This document shows positions 34,925 to 46,180 of a stretch of DNA of 64,000 bases, piece by piece. The DNA is taken from NCBI RefSeq assembly GCF_933775445.1, contig NC_065872.1, positions 19,406,001-19,470,000 of the forward strand, given 5' to 3'. The position numbers were made by a program, and so were the translations under genes. The notes under the pieces were generated by a model. That model did no database searches and was not told where the DNA came from. It saw only the letters and a list, made by a program, of their open reading frames with translations. Source of the DNA: Argentina anserina. Lineage: Eukaryota; Streptophyta; Magnoliopsida; Rosales; Rosaceae. Position 1 is the first letter of the stretch. Each line of letters begins with the position of its first letter.

Positions 34925-35302
34925 GAATTGTTAATTAGTTGATGTTTGGTTAGCACTCTCTTTAATATATTGTATCTTTGTCATTCATAAACTATACAAA
35001 ACACACTTGGTTGATAATTTGATAATCATTATCAGAATCTTTCTACCTGAAATAGATTTAGAGATCACCAGAGACGTACATTCACGGTTTTGAATAAGTG
35101 ATTAGATCAAATCAAGTTCATCTATGTTCTTCGTGTGATTAAAGCTCTATGTCTGGTCTTGTCTCTTACATTATGCACGTAACAGATTAATCCAATTATA
35201 TTAAAAATTCCTCATTCATTGGACGCTAGCTCCAACTTTCTTTGTTATGCACCTTTCATTTCCAAGTTAGTTTTTCATATTTTTAGGTGAAATAATCGGT
35301 CC
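34925..35302. repeat. Downstream flank of AspRS pseudogene 2
   Basis: Direct-orientation match to about 25370-25880, ending at the LINE-like insertion. It is non-coding in both copies. Confidence 0.75.
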
Positions 35303-35687
35303 AAGCTCTATGTCTGGAATAGGTGCCAATGGCACGGAGTAATCCGATTCAGTTCGGACTTCAGATCCCTACACTCGAGGTTTAGGGTCTCACTTTTTAT
35401 TTGGATATGTACGATACACCTTGGGGCATAGGCTGGAGGATCTTTGTTTTAAGTCCTAGTCTCGGTGTGTGGTTATTGCTTTCTTAGGTTTTCAGTTTTT
35501 TTTTTGAGTTAGTTTCTTCGAACTTTGATTTTGCTTTTTCTTTGTAGTTAATAGAAATAATGAGCTCATTTGTGTATGTTGTATTAGTGTTTGCTCCAGC
35601 CTGACCTAGTAATAGTTGGTTATTATTGGCTTGATACCGATGAAGTTATTCATTTTTCTTTAAAAAAAAAGAAGCTCTTATGTCCGA
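35303..35687 (+). mobile_element. 5'-truncated LINE-like insertion
   Basis: A ~350-bp segment ends in a T-rich stretch and then tttaaaaaaaaag (35658-35670). Near-identical words flank it: aagctctatgtctggaa (35303-35319) and aagctcttatgtccgaa (35671-35687). A long imperfect target duplication plus a 3' A-tail is the signature of LINE retrotransposition. No reverse transcriptase part is retained. Confidence 0.62.
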
Positions 35688-36440
35688 AATTACTTATGTT
35701 CCTCAAGTGCTAATGGTGTTGCTCATTCCGCAGCTCAGGTTGTAGCCCATGTAGAGGGGCCTTTTTGTGGTTAGGAATTGGGCCCAGTTGGCTCATAGAT
35801 GTCATTTTGCATGACGAACCTGTTAATACCTTCTCCGAACGGGCAATTCCCAGCGAGATCTTTCCTCGTTGTGGCCACCAAGCTGGTGGGAGCTAACCTA
35901 GTAAAGATGAGCACCGAGTTGGTAGGCCAAACCTCTTTGCCTCCGGCTCGGGGGTTGCCATTGGAGCACTTTTTCCCACATCAGGAAAATGGAGGCAACA
36001 CTTCCCCCTGATGCGCCTTTAAAAACCGCTAGAAACCTCCTAAAAATGTAACATATTCCTAAGTCATTAACCTACAAACTTGAGTTTAGTTTTAGAATTT
36101 AATTTAAGTTTCAGAGAGTCATAGATCACGCACCGCTGACCCGTAACCTTAAACCCCGATTTGTGTGCAGGATTTCCTGGACCACTGTACAAGGATACAA
36201 GCTACATGAATAAGCTCCCTCGGATTTGTACTCGCAACCGAACCCGTAACTGATTGTAGTAGGAGGGAAATCAGTGGGGTTTCTATGTCCACCAGACCAC
36301 CACCGATTGTTCCATGCTTTGTAATTTACTTTTGTTTTGAATAAAATTCTAGATATCATTCTAAAAAAATTCGTTTAGCCACCATAGTCGTTCGTGGCTT
36401 TCTAGAGACTCAAGGAGACTCCTCATAGTCATGGGTATAG
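35688..36440. other. Unassigned insert and end of the duplicated flank
   Basis: 35688-36365 has no counterpart in the first AspRS copy. It carries short frames without recognisable domains. 36366-36440 resumes the match to about 25885-25965. Confidence 0.4.
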
Positions 36441-36735
36441 ACTATCTTCCTCCAAATGTACCAAGTATACTAGATTTGTCAACATTAATGTTTCTGCAAC
36501 TTCATCATCAACGAGATCCAACCACCACTCACTATACTATACCAACTGAAAGTCCAGATGCACAAGGCCCCTACTTTCCTTTTCACAAAGTTCCTGAGAA
36601 AAATTAGAGAGAGATGCTTCAACAGTCACGTCCTAATATTGTCAGAAAATAAATTCCAAAAATATAAAGTGCGGTAGGTGGACGCCCGAAAATAATAAAT
36701 AAGAAATGAAAAAAGAGAAAAAAATTGGCTCACAC

Positions 36736-36743
36736 TATAAATA
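36736..36743 (+). promoter_or_regulatory. TATA box of the isocitrate dehydrogenase gene
   Basis: TATAAATA lies 105 bases before the start codon, preceded by a purine-rich tract. The 36780-36847 leader is C-rich and contains no upstream ATG, as expected for a well-translated plant housekeeping gene. Confidence 0.72.
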
Positions 36744-36847
36744 CGAACTTGGAGCGTCCCTGAGCTTCTTCACACATTGGTCAATATATAACCAGCGACC
36801 CACTCTCACCTCTGTCCCAATCAAATCGACCAAACCCTAATCAAGCA

Positions 36848-39800
36848 ATGGCGTTCGACAAGATCAAGGTCGCCAACCCCATCGTCGAGATGGACGGTAA
36901 CACCCTCTCCTCCGATCTCTGATACTCTTTCCTTACGATTTTGAGCTTCTTGGATCGTTTTTTCCAATCCCAATTGTTTAGCTTTGAGCTTGATTTTATG
37001 TGATCGGAGTGAATATACATTGAAATTGACCGATTCGCGTTACTAAAATCTTTGAGTTGGTTAATAAAGATCTGTAGGTTAGGGAGTGATATGTGAATCT
37101 GAACAAAAAAAAAAGGAAGAATAAAAGAGAGTCTGATTGGAATTTCTGGAGAGCTTGAATATTTAAATTTCTTGAATGAGTGATTATGATTATTCCATTT
37201 ATTCGTTTGAAATCTTGTGAAGAAAACTAGTAAACTTTCGGAGTTCAAATGTTTTGAAATGAGTACCGAGTGATCCAAGACGAGTCTTTTATTTCTTAGG
37301 TCATGCTGCATTTTTAGTGAGGCTTAGAGAGTGATGCAAATACACTCTAGTTTTGGCTAGGGTTAACACTGCTCGGTGATCTTGGACATAGATGAGTTGG
37401 GGATAAACATTTCTCGTTCTCAATTCTCATGCTGTGAGTTTATTGTTATGTGGTACAGGAGATGAGATGACTCGGATTTTCTGGAAGTCAATTAAGGATA
37501 AGGTGGGTTGATCTTAATGTGAACGTATTTTTCTCCTCATGTGTTATGGTTTTCAAGTCAAGATCTTGTTTACTCATTTTTTTTTTGTTTCTCCATGTTA
37601 AATTTGCAGCTTATTTTGCCCTTTTTGGAATTGGACATCAAGTACTTTGACCTTGGCCTTCCTCACCGTGATGCCACTGACGATAAAGTTACCGTTGAAA
37701 GTGCAGAGGCTACTCTTAAGTACGTTTCTTTGAGTTTGTCTCAATGCTCCAAAAATGATGTATTTCTCTTAATTTTGAAATAGAAGTAGAGTGCGTAAAG
37801 TTCCTTTGTACTTGTATATTATATTCTGGTATTCATGATGCATCTCTCACTTTGTCTGTAGGTACAATGTAGCAATCAAATGCGCGACTATCACACCAGG
37901 TAGATACTTCCATTTGTGCTACAAATTTTGTTGAACTTTGTTTCGGTCGCACTTTACTGGCATAAATATGAGGATACCAGTTCGTAAAATTGTGGTCATA
38001 ATGTTACAGATGAAGCTCGCATGACGGAGTTCAACTTGAAGCAAATGTGGAGGAGTCCCAATGGAACTATTAGGAATATTCTGAATGGTTTGTAAACTTG
38101 AAGCATTGAACCTTTTTATATTTTGAGAATTTTAATGGGTAAAATTACAAGGGCCGCTGGCTGTCTTCAGGTACTGTTTTCAGAGAACCGATTCTTTGCA
38201 AGAACATTCCTCGTCTAATCCCAGGTTTCTAATTTTATATTGTGTCTTTACTTTTTCTTTGAGGTGGAACCCTACTGACATGTGCTTATATCAGGTTGGA
38301 CGAAGCCAATATGCATTGGAAGACATGCTTTCGGTGATCAATATCGAGCAACTGATACAGTTATCAAAGGACCTGGGAAACTGAAATTGCTGTTTGGTAA
38401 ACTTCTATGTTGTGTGATAGTTTACAAGATTGTATATCCTAACTTGGAGATAGAAATTTCTGATTACATTGAAAATGCTTGCAGTCCCAGAAGGAAAGGA
38501 TGAGAAGATGGAACTGGAAGTATACAACTTTACAGGAGAAGGCGGAGTAGCAATTGCCATGTACAATACTGATGAGGTTGATTTGATAATCCTTAAAACT
38601 GCTGCTTGATTTCTGGTAGTATTTCTTTGCGTCTAGTGGTGTAACTTTTTTTGCCCCATGCAGTCAATCCGCGCTTTTGCAGAAGCTTCTATGAACACAG
38701 CTTATGAGAAAAAGTGGCCTCTTTATCTTAGCACAAAAAACACTATTCTTAAGAAATATGATGGAAGGTATGCAGATTCTCTATGAAGCTGGTTTCTAAT
38801 AGCTATGATTGTACTTGCCATCTCTAAGTATATTCTCTATGAAGATGGTTTCAAATAACTATGATTGTACTTGCCATCTCTAAGTATATACCCTTGTTTG
38901 TTCATGAATTAAGATTCAAGGACATATTTCAAGAAGTGTATGAAGCCCACTGGAAATCCAAGTATGAAGCTGCTGGCATATGGTGAGGATTTCTAGTTCT
39001 TTTTCATTCCAATGAGTGATTTTGAGGCCTTCAGCTCATAATGTTATATGATTGAATTGGCAGGTACGAACATCGTCTCATCGATGATATGGTGGCTTAT
39101 GCGCTTAAAAGTGAAGGGGGTTATGTTTGGGCTTGCAAGAACTATGATGGAGATGTGCAAAGTGATTTCTTAGCTCAAGGTTTGTATGACAAACTAGCAA
39201 TAATTTGTTGCTCTATCATCACATTTGACATACAGAGCTTTATAGTTTCTATCTTCTGGTTGCATTATAGGTTTTGGATCTCTTGGATTGATGACCTCAG
39301 TACTGGTATGTTATAGCTGTTTTGGATGTTTACTTTCTCTAACCTATCAATCATTCCATCCTTCTGTACATTTGTTTTGTTTTCATTCACTTACTAGAGC
39401 TGTTAATGGGTGCAGGTGTGCCCAGATGGAAAGACAATAGAAGCTGAAGCTGCCCATGGAACAGTTACTCGGCATTATAGAGTACACCAGAAAGGTGGTG
39501 AAACTAGCACAAACAGCATAGCTTCTATCTTTGCTTGGACAAGAGGGCTTGCACACAGGTATTTTATGAAGCCTTGTTCTCTGAGATCTCATCTTCTTTA
39601 AGGTCCTATATTAAGAAAAATTAAATTGGATTTGAATGTTGTTTCATTCACAGGGCTAAATTGGATGACAATGCTAAATTGTTGGATTTCACTCAGAAGC
39701 TGGAAGAGGCTTGCATTGGAACCGTGGAATCTGGAAAAATGACAAAGGATCTTGCACTAATTCTTCATGGACCTAAGTAAGTAGCTATTAAAGCATTGAT

Positions 39801-39974
39801 TGTTCAACCTTTGTGTTTGTGTGGGTGCACACTTCTTGTCTGTTTTTCTGTTTATGCATGAAACATTGATTTTATCTATGCTTCCTGTGGTGTAGGCTTG
39901 CTAGGAACCACTACTTGAACACAGAAGAGTTCATTGATGCCGTCGCAGCCGAACTTAAAGCAAAGCTTTGTTGA
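36848..39974 (+). CDS. cICDH: Cytosolic NADP-dependent isocitrate dehydrogenase
   Basis: Fifteen exons join in phase into 411 codons: 36848-36896, 37459-37502, 37610-37719, 37862-37899, 38010-38087, 38171-38224, 38295-38396, 38485-38576, 38664-38767, 38914-38982, 39064-39179, 39271-39305, 39416-39558, 39654-39776, 39896-39974. The enzyme oxidises isocitrate to 2-oxoglutarate and makes NADPH, supplying carbon skeletons for ammonium assimilation and reducing power in the cytosol. The start [20 protein letters not shown] has no transit peptide, and the length is that of the cytosolic isoform. Visible landmarks are [28 protein letters not shown] (substrate site), GDQYRATD, the IDH signature [20 protein letters not shown], and [20 protein letters not shown] with [12 protein letters not shown] (NADP site). 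The end is AELKAKLC. All splice sites are GT-AG. No stop or frameshift was found, so it is very probably functional. Confidence 0.96.
38776..38887 (+). repeat. 56-bp tandem duplication in an intron of the isocitrate dehydrogenase gene
   Basis: attctctatgaag... at 38776-38831 is repeated at 38832-38887 with a few substitutions. It lies wholly in the intron after exon 9 and leaves both splice sites intact. Confidence 0.88.
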
Positions 39975-42010
39975 AAAAGCTTACTTGTATGTGAACATTT
40001 GTGGACTTGATTATGTGCACTGAATCCAAATTTATTTTTATTTTTTGTTTCATGTCTGGTGTTCTGATATGAACTTATTTTCAGGGTCAGGCAACTGTGC
40101 TGTTTGTTCAGTTTTTCATTCGGAAAGAAATAATGGAGAGGGTGGGTAGAGATGGTGGTAGAATATTTCACTTCTACTGTGCTGTTAGAGATGTTGGCTC
40201 ATCTAATTTCCAAGTGTATTAGTTTCATATGTACTCTGGTTTACTGTATTTCTATTGAGTTCATATCCTCAGTTTTTGGCTTTGGGAAATATACCTTTTT
40301 CATAACCAACATAAATCCGGTCACTGTGCCTTTCCAAGATTATATATGGTTCCGGCAACTCTGACCACTGTTGCAATAAAAATCAGGCTACAATTCCAAA
40401 TTTCAGGGAGAAACATTTACCTATAACCATGGTAGCATTATCGTTTGGGGGTAAAATTGGTGAAAAGACTTTTAAGGTTGGTTATGGAACACAGTTTAAC
40501 CCGAGGCTGACTTCAATCTCGAAAGAATGATTAGAGCTAAATGCAGGAAAGTCACATCCCGACCATGTAATCAGGATGATTCAGTGAAGTTCAAGATGAT
40601 TCGGGAAGGGCAATCACAAACTTTAAACTGTTCTAGATGAAGCAAATGTGAATGCGACTATCATCGTCATTGGGGCAGGTGAAGTTTACAATTTGAAGTT
40701 TTTTTTTTGGGGGAATTAAGCTTTGAAGCTTCTTTTAGCCGAGTAGTGTTTGCAAGAACAGACCACTATATTTTATGCCGTACTTGCCAAGAAAATTGTC
40801 GAAAATGCAATGGAATTCCATCTTGGTGGTATTTTACGCTGTAAAGAAGTTGACAGATGGGAAGAACTGAAGAAGTACTGAATCAATTTGCATGTATCAA
40901 ATACCCTCAGTTCTGAAGCTGAGTTATCAATGATAAGATTATCTTCGAGAAAAAGCAATTACTACTGTATTTCCCAAATGCTCAATAGTCAATACTGTAT
41001 TTCTACCACAGCCAGAAGAAAGTAACTAGATGGAATGGTGGCAGCCTACCTAGTATCTAGGTGATTGTTTCAGAAGTCGGGCAAAATTGATTCACTTTAT
41101 GTAATGCATTCTTGTTGGTTATTTGCAGATACACATTTCTGATTCGAAGATAAGGTGGATTGATCATCGATGGCGAATTCTCTCCGAAGACTCGTCTTTA
41201 TTCTTACATATCTGGTAAGTTTGATGGGGTTCCTAGGGGCATTGACATACGCAATATGGGGCGAGTGAATGGCAGTTGCCCCAGTGAACTTTTTTTTTTT
41301 TGGCAACCAGCTTCATGGATATGCCCTATATTCACTTGTTTTTACCCCATAGTCAGAGTTTGACCCGTAACAATAAAATGAGTTGCACAAAAAATTATTG
41401 AAGTATAGGTATATTAGAATAAGGGATGATATATGAAAAATTATACAAGTCTATGTTGGATTTGTCTAGGGTGCAAATCTACATGGTATGCTGATCAAAA
41501 TTGATTCAATTTCAAACTTCTAAAATCTTGTAATCCTCATTACATAACTTTGTCAAAATTTTTTTTTAGACTTTGTTTTCCACACACACAAAGAGTAGTC
41601 TGCATTGTAGAATTTTCCGTCCATGTTCAGTAGTTTACTCGAGTCATGGTCCTCATATCAATCTCATGCCATGATCCTAGTACCACTCTTTCTACCGTGC
41701 ATGCTCTAGTCCACCTCTCGCTTTCCGACTCCCTAATAACCTCAAGAAAGCAGCCTCACATCCCTTTGCACCACTTCTCATGACAAATCTCAGCATCCTT
41801 GTTTTAGGCATTGGAGAGTGTCGAACTTCAAATTTTTTTTTACACTTCTCGTAAATAGAACTTTTTCTTTATTTTCCCCCACTTATAGGCAATCAATATT
41901 ATGCATGCACCAAAATATGATCAACAAAGGGAGGGTTTGTGTCCGGGCTGCAAATGGTTACTTTTGATAGAGTTAGAGGTTTGTGTCCAATCTGCAAAAG
42001 TACATGCAAC
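39975..42010. other. 3' UTR and unassigned downstream sequence
   Basis: 39975 to about 40400 is the probable 3' UTR of the dehydrogenase gene; an AATAAA lies at 40375-40380. Further on only short unrecognised frames and T or A runs are seen, with a pyrimidine-rich stretch near 41630-41780. No transposon ends were found. Confidence 0.45.
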
Positions 42011-42438
42011 TAGGATTGGGAGTTGGTATCAGACAAATTGTTACTGGAACTAACCATCCCGTACTTAATACCAACAGGTCGGGACCAATCAGTAAATTTC
42101 CTCGCCCCATATTGAATTTAATACCGAAAGTTTGTAAACGGTTCGGTTCGATATATTTATAATTCGTACCGAATATATTAAATCTATCCAATTTTAACGT
42201 TTTCATTAGCTTTTTAGATTTTCATTGCACTTTTATCGACTTATAATATTAAATTACATTAGCAATAGAACTACATGCAAATGTGCACATTTATGTGTTT
42301 AATTTGTAAGCAATATGTATGGGTTCAGTTTGTTATCAATGCTTGAAATTTATGATCTTGAACTGAACTGAAACTGAATAAAATATCGGTAACAGTATAG
42401 GCCAAATCCCAAACCGAACCATACTGGTCCCAACCTTA
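42011..42438. mobile_element. Non-autonomous hAT-type element, 428 bp
   Basis: The ends are taggattggg and cccaacctta (inverted, one mismatch). They are flanked by catgcaac (42003-42010) and cctgcaac (42439-42446), an 8-bp duplication with one mismatch. Internally, gttcggttcg- and accgaa-type words occur in both orientations. It has no coding sequence. Confidence 0.82.
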
Positions 42439-42575
42439 CCTGCAACAGTTACTTTTGATATGTTGCCACAGTTCTTTCCCAAAAAATGCTTTCATCTCCA
42501 CATGCCCCAATTAAACTTAGAGGTAGCTTACCCCAAAGCTTGTGATGATGATAGTGAGCAATTGGTTGTTTAAAC

Positions 42576-43450
42576 TAGGGTTGGGTTCGATACAATATCA
42601 ACCGCATTTTGCTAGTACCACCTACCAACCGACCTTTTGTTGATATCACAAATTTGATACCACAACCGAGCCAAAGTGATCCCTTACCGACTTTGTCAGT
42701 TACCGATATCTTAGTTGGTATCGGTCGGTAACCACTTACCGGAAGTTGCAAACGTTCAGACTAATAAGTGTAATGGTTGACTGAAGTTCCAGAGTAAAAA
42801 CAAGTACTTGATTGAGAACTCTATGCTTTGGTTGGTGTGCATCTGATGAGATGGGAAGAGCCGAAGGTAGAGAAGGAGGTGAGGCAAAGATAGAGGTGAA
42901 AAAGAGACCTCCCTGTTGAGATATGCAACTTTTCGCAAAGGTGGAGATCTAGAGGAGAATGAAAAAGATGAAAGAACAAGGAAATTGAAAGAGAAAGTGG
43001 AGGAAGAAAGATCTAATTAAAGTATGGGTTTAGAATTTTCATTTTTGTTTTCTTCAAAAAAACAATTCAGTTTTGTTAGATAAAATTATGAGGAGGAAGG
43101 AGTTCTCAGAAGGAAGAAGATTTTCATTCTAGGTTTAGGAAGGAGTGTATTGAACTTTCGATAGAGCTGCAAAAAATTTTATGCAACAAAACAATCGCAT
43201 CTACCAAAGTTATAGCAAATTTTGCAAGTTATACGTATCTATGCTAAAATACATATATGTACTGAAATTAAGTACGATACGGTATTAATGTATTATAAAA
43301 AATTATGTACCACTACCGTACCGCAATGTTCTACTCGGTTCAGTATACCATACCAATTTTCTCTAATATCGAGTTTCTCGGTTATCAACAGCCTCGGTTT
43401 GGTTGGTATACAATTGGTTGGTTTGTTTTTTCGTCCCATTGCTAGCCCTA
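42576..43450. mobile_element. Non-autonomous hAT-type element, 875 bp
   Basis: It starts tagggttggg and ends gctagcccta. The flanks are gtttaaac (42568-42575) and gtttgaac (43451-43458), an 8-bp duplication with one mismatch. Subterminal words around ggtatcggt and accgtaccgc recur in both orientations. No transposase is present. It sits only 137 bp from the previous element and belongs to the same broad type. Confidence 0.82.
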
Positions 43451-43458
43451 GTTTGAAC

Positions 43459-45934
43459 TACTAATTATTACCTGATTTGTGATATGAACACTTGCGGTTG
43501 AGTTCTTAAAGTCTATGGAGCTTTCATGTATTTCAGAGTTTATATTTGAGCCAGAAGAATTCATGAGAATATTTTATACAAAATAAAAATCAAAAGTTTA
43601 CTATTTGTTAGGAGCTGAGATCTTTATGGCAACTCTCTTTCTCACTTTGTTCAAGAGTTGGTGTCACTTCAGCAACAACAAATTATTTGAATCCTAATAT
43701 CTTTTCCAGATGTTGATTTGTTGCCTTTTACGTAACACTTGAAAATCGAGTCTTGCAACTTCCTTGTACATTTTACTACATCTCATATGCCCCTAACTAT
43801 TAAAGAATAGAGATTGGAGATTGCTTGAAACTTGAATCATTGGTGAATGCAGAAGCTTTTTCGTCACCATCTTCTTCTTGTTAATAAATGAAGAGTCTTC
43901 CTAATTTGAGTATTTGAAGATATAGAAGTGTCCATACTTGAAAATGTGCAGCTTTACCTTTGGGATTATGAACAACTAAAGTCCATAGCCGATAAATTTC
44001 TGGAAACCACTTGTCTTGAATGTGTTTATTGTAGGGACTTAATATAACATTCAGTTATTATGGAAAATAGTTATTGTTATGAATAATATTTTGGGTAAGT
44101 AAATTAAGAGCTAATTTACGCACTTAGTAAAAAATGTATTGATATAAAAAAGAATAAAAAATGATGCTAGACCATAGTCACCATACACACAAAGCAAAGC
44201 AATAAACACAAATTACAAAAAATATGGAATAATACAACCACTATCATATCAAATATGCTTATGAAGCATTTCTTAAGAAAATATTAGTTAGATCAATTCT
44301 CAGGGTCTAACAAGCACTAGACGTAGTAATTAAGACAATATTTCTGGTTCATCTACAATATCCACTAAAATTTAAACATTTTTAGCAATTGATTAACAAA
44401 ATAACAAAAGGTTTAAGGAAATCTATTCTTTTTAGAGTAAAGACCACATCCATTGTACATATTATCACCTCACTCTACTCACAAGAGTGGAGAGGAACAT
44501 TTTTTTGTATTATGTATTTTTTATGATCGAATAAGGACACAAGGCTGATCATCAAATTTGGCAAAAATTTGAACAAAAAAAAATTGTATGCAAAGCTGTC
44601 CGGAATTCTAAAACATGTACATTACAAATGCTTTCTTCAACTTCTCCTACATTGTCGATTGAACAATCCACTGTTCACAAATATCAGTGCCGGTCCATTT
44701 GGTATGAGTTCATGATGTATCTACATCGAATTAACAAATTGTTTCAGGAGGTAACGACCAACTAATCGGGTCGACATTCTAATTTAAGAGTATGTGAAAC
44801 CCATGCAAAACTTATCAATCAGAGATAAGCAAAAGTACTCTCATATAAAAAGAAATAGTCTTCTTGTATATAGCTTCTTTAATTAAATTACTCTTTTCAT
44901 TGGGGAAGATATTTTCACTACCAAGTACTAACTAGCCTTAACCAGAGACCTGCTCCTTAGTCTATACATGTACCACCTCAATGACAACATGGAGTACCAA
45001 CAATGGACTCAACACCACCTCATTCAGGGAAAAAGTCATCATATTCCTACCAAACCCTCATTTGTCGTGATTGATTGTAAATGTGACGTGTACTTAGATA
45101 CAAAGGTGCAATGAAAGAAGAATTTGGTAAACTAGAGGTGCGTAATTTTCAATTTAAAATTTGCTATAGACTATAAATTTACTTATTCTGAAGCTTAATC
45201 ATTTACTCGATAAAAGCGGGTTTGTGAACACGAAATAAAACACCAAAACCGCTATAGAACAAAGTAAAAACTGGCTGTCATAAATATTCATACAAACACC
45301 AAAACACAAGGAATTAAGACAAGCACTTGTTGGCAAATAATAACACACAGTTGTTGACAGACAATTAACACACACTTATGAGGCAGTGAATTACCTTAAT
45401 GAATAAAATCATTCTGATCGATTCGGTGTCTGTATTTAACCCCATAGGTCTTCTATAGCTCCTTGAATGTGAGCTGCTACAATAAATAACGGTTTTATCA
45501 ATGCATATTTGAATTCTAAAGTTCAACTCAAATCAACCATCACACAAGAACAAACATATCTTAAAACATGACAACTGAAATGATGACCCATTTCTGTTCC
45601 TCATATGTAATAGTCCTAAAAACAACACTTAATAGAAGTATTAAAAATAGCATATCAGTCTTCCTTAAGAAAAAGTGTTAAAGATCGACAAATCCATATT
45701 GCATACGTCGCAACTGTGACACCTCAAGGAATAAGAAGACATTCGGAGTAAAGTTTGGGCATAGAATTGCTTGGGCTGATTTTATTCCTTAAGGATATGT
45801 GAATGCTAGTGTGAGGATATGGAGGCTAGTGGTTATGAAGGCTAATACAGACTTGTGTTTTGGTGAATTGTTTCCTTTTTAAAACCTTTTTTTTTATAGA
45901 TGTTAAAATTTCATAATTCTGGTTTTTAGCTAAT
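43459..45934. other. Unassigned AT-rich intergenic sequence
   Basis: I see no exon structure, RNA gene, terminal repeat or tandem array in this ~2.5 kb. Confidence 0.5.
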
Positions 45935-46180
45935 TTGTTTTTAGACCTAAAAAAAAGGATGGGTAAGGCAGCCGCATCTTATTCTGAAAAGAATTCCATA
46001 TTTTTTTATGTAAAATCAGAAAAGCAGTGGAAATCAAAGAACTATCCTCCTTCCGATGAACCAACTCCATTCTATTTTGAGTACTCTAAGAATGACAAGT
46101 TAGTTTGGCAGAAGAAGAAAGATGGTATGTGGCATAAATTGGCATCTCAGCCGGATTCCACCGATTATTTATGTGATTGA
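45935..46180 (+). other. Unrecognised 81-codon open frame
   Basis: The frame is lysine-, serine- and tyrosine-rich and hydrophilic, with YSEKNSIFFYVKSEKQWKSK early and VWQKKKDGMWHKLASQPDST late. A long T/A run precedes the ATG. I recognise no family, and there is no signal peptide or membrane segment. It could be one exon of a larger gene, a small decayed gene or chance. Confidence 0.3.

Noticed and set aside
36841..37311. 156-codon minus-strand open frame over the start of the isocitrate dehydrogenase gene
   Set aside because: It overlaps exon 1 and intron 1 of a clearly coding + strand gene and shows no recognisable domain; it is a shadow frame.
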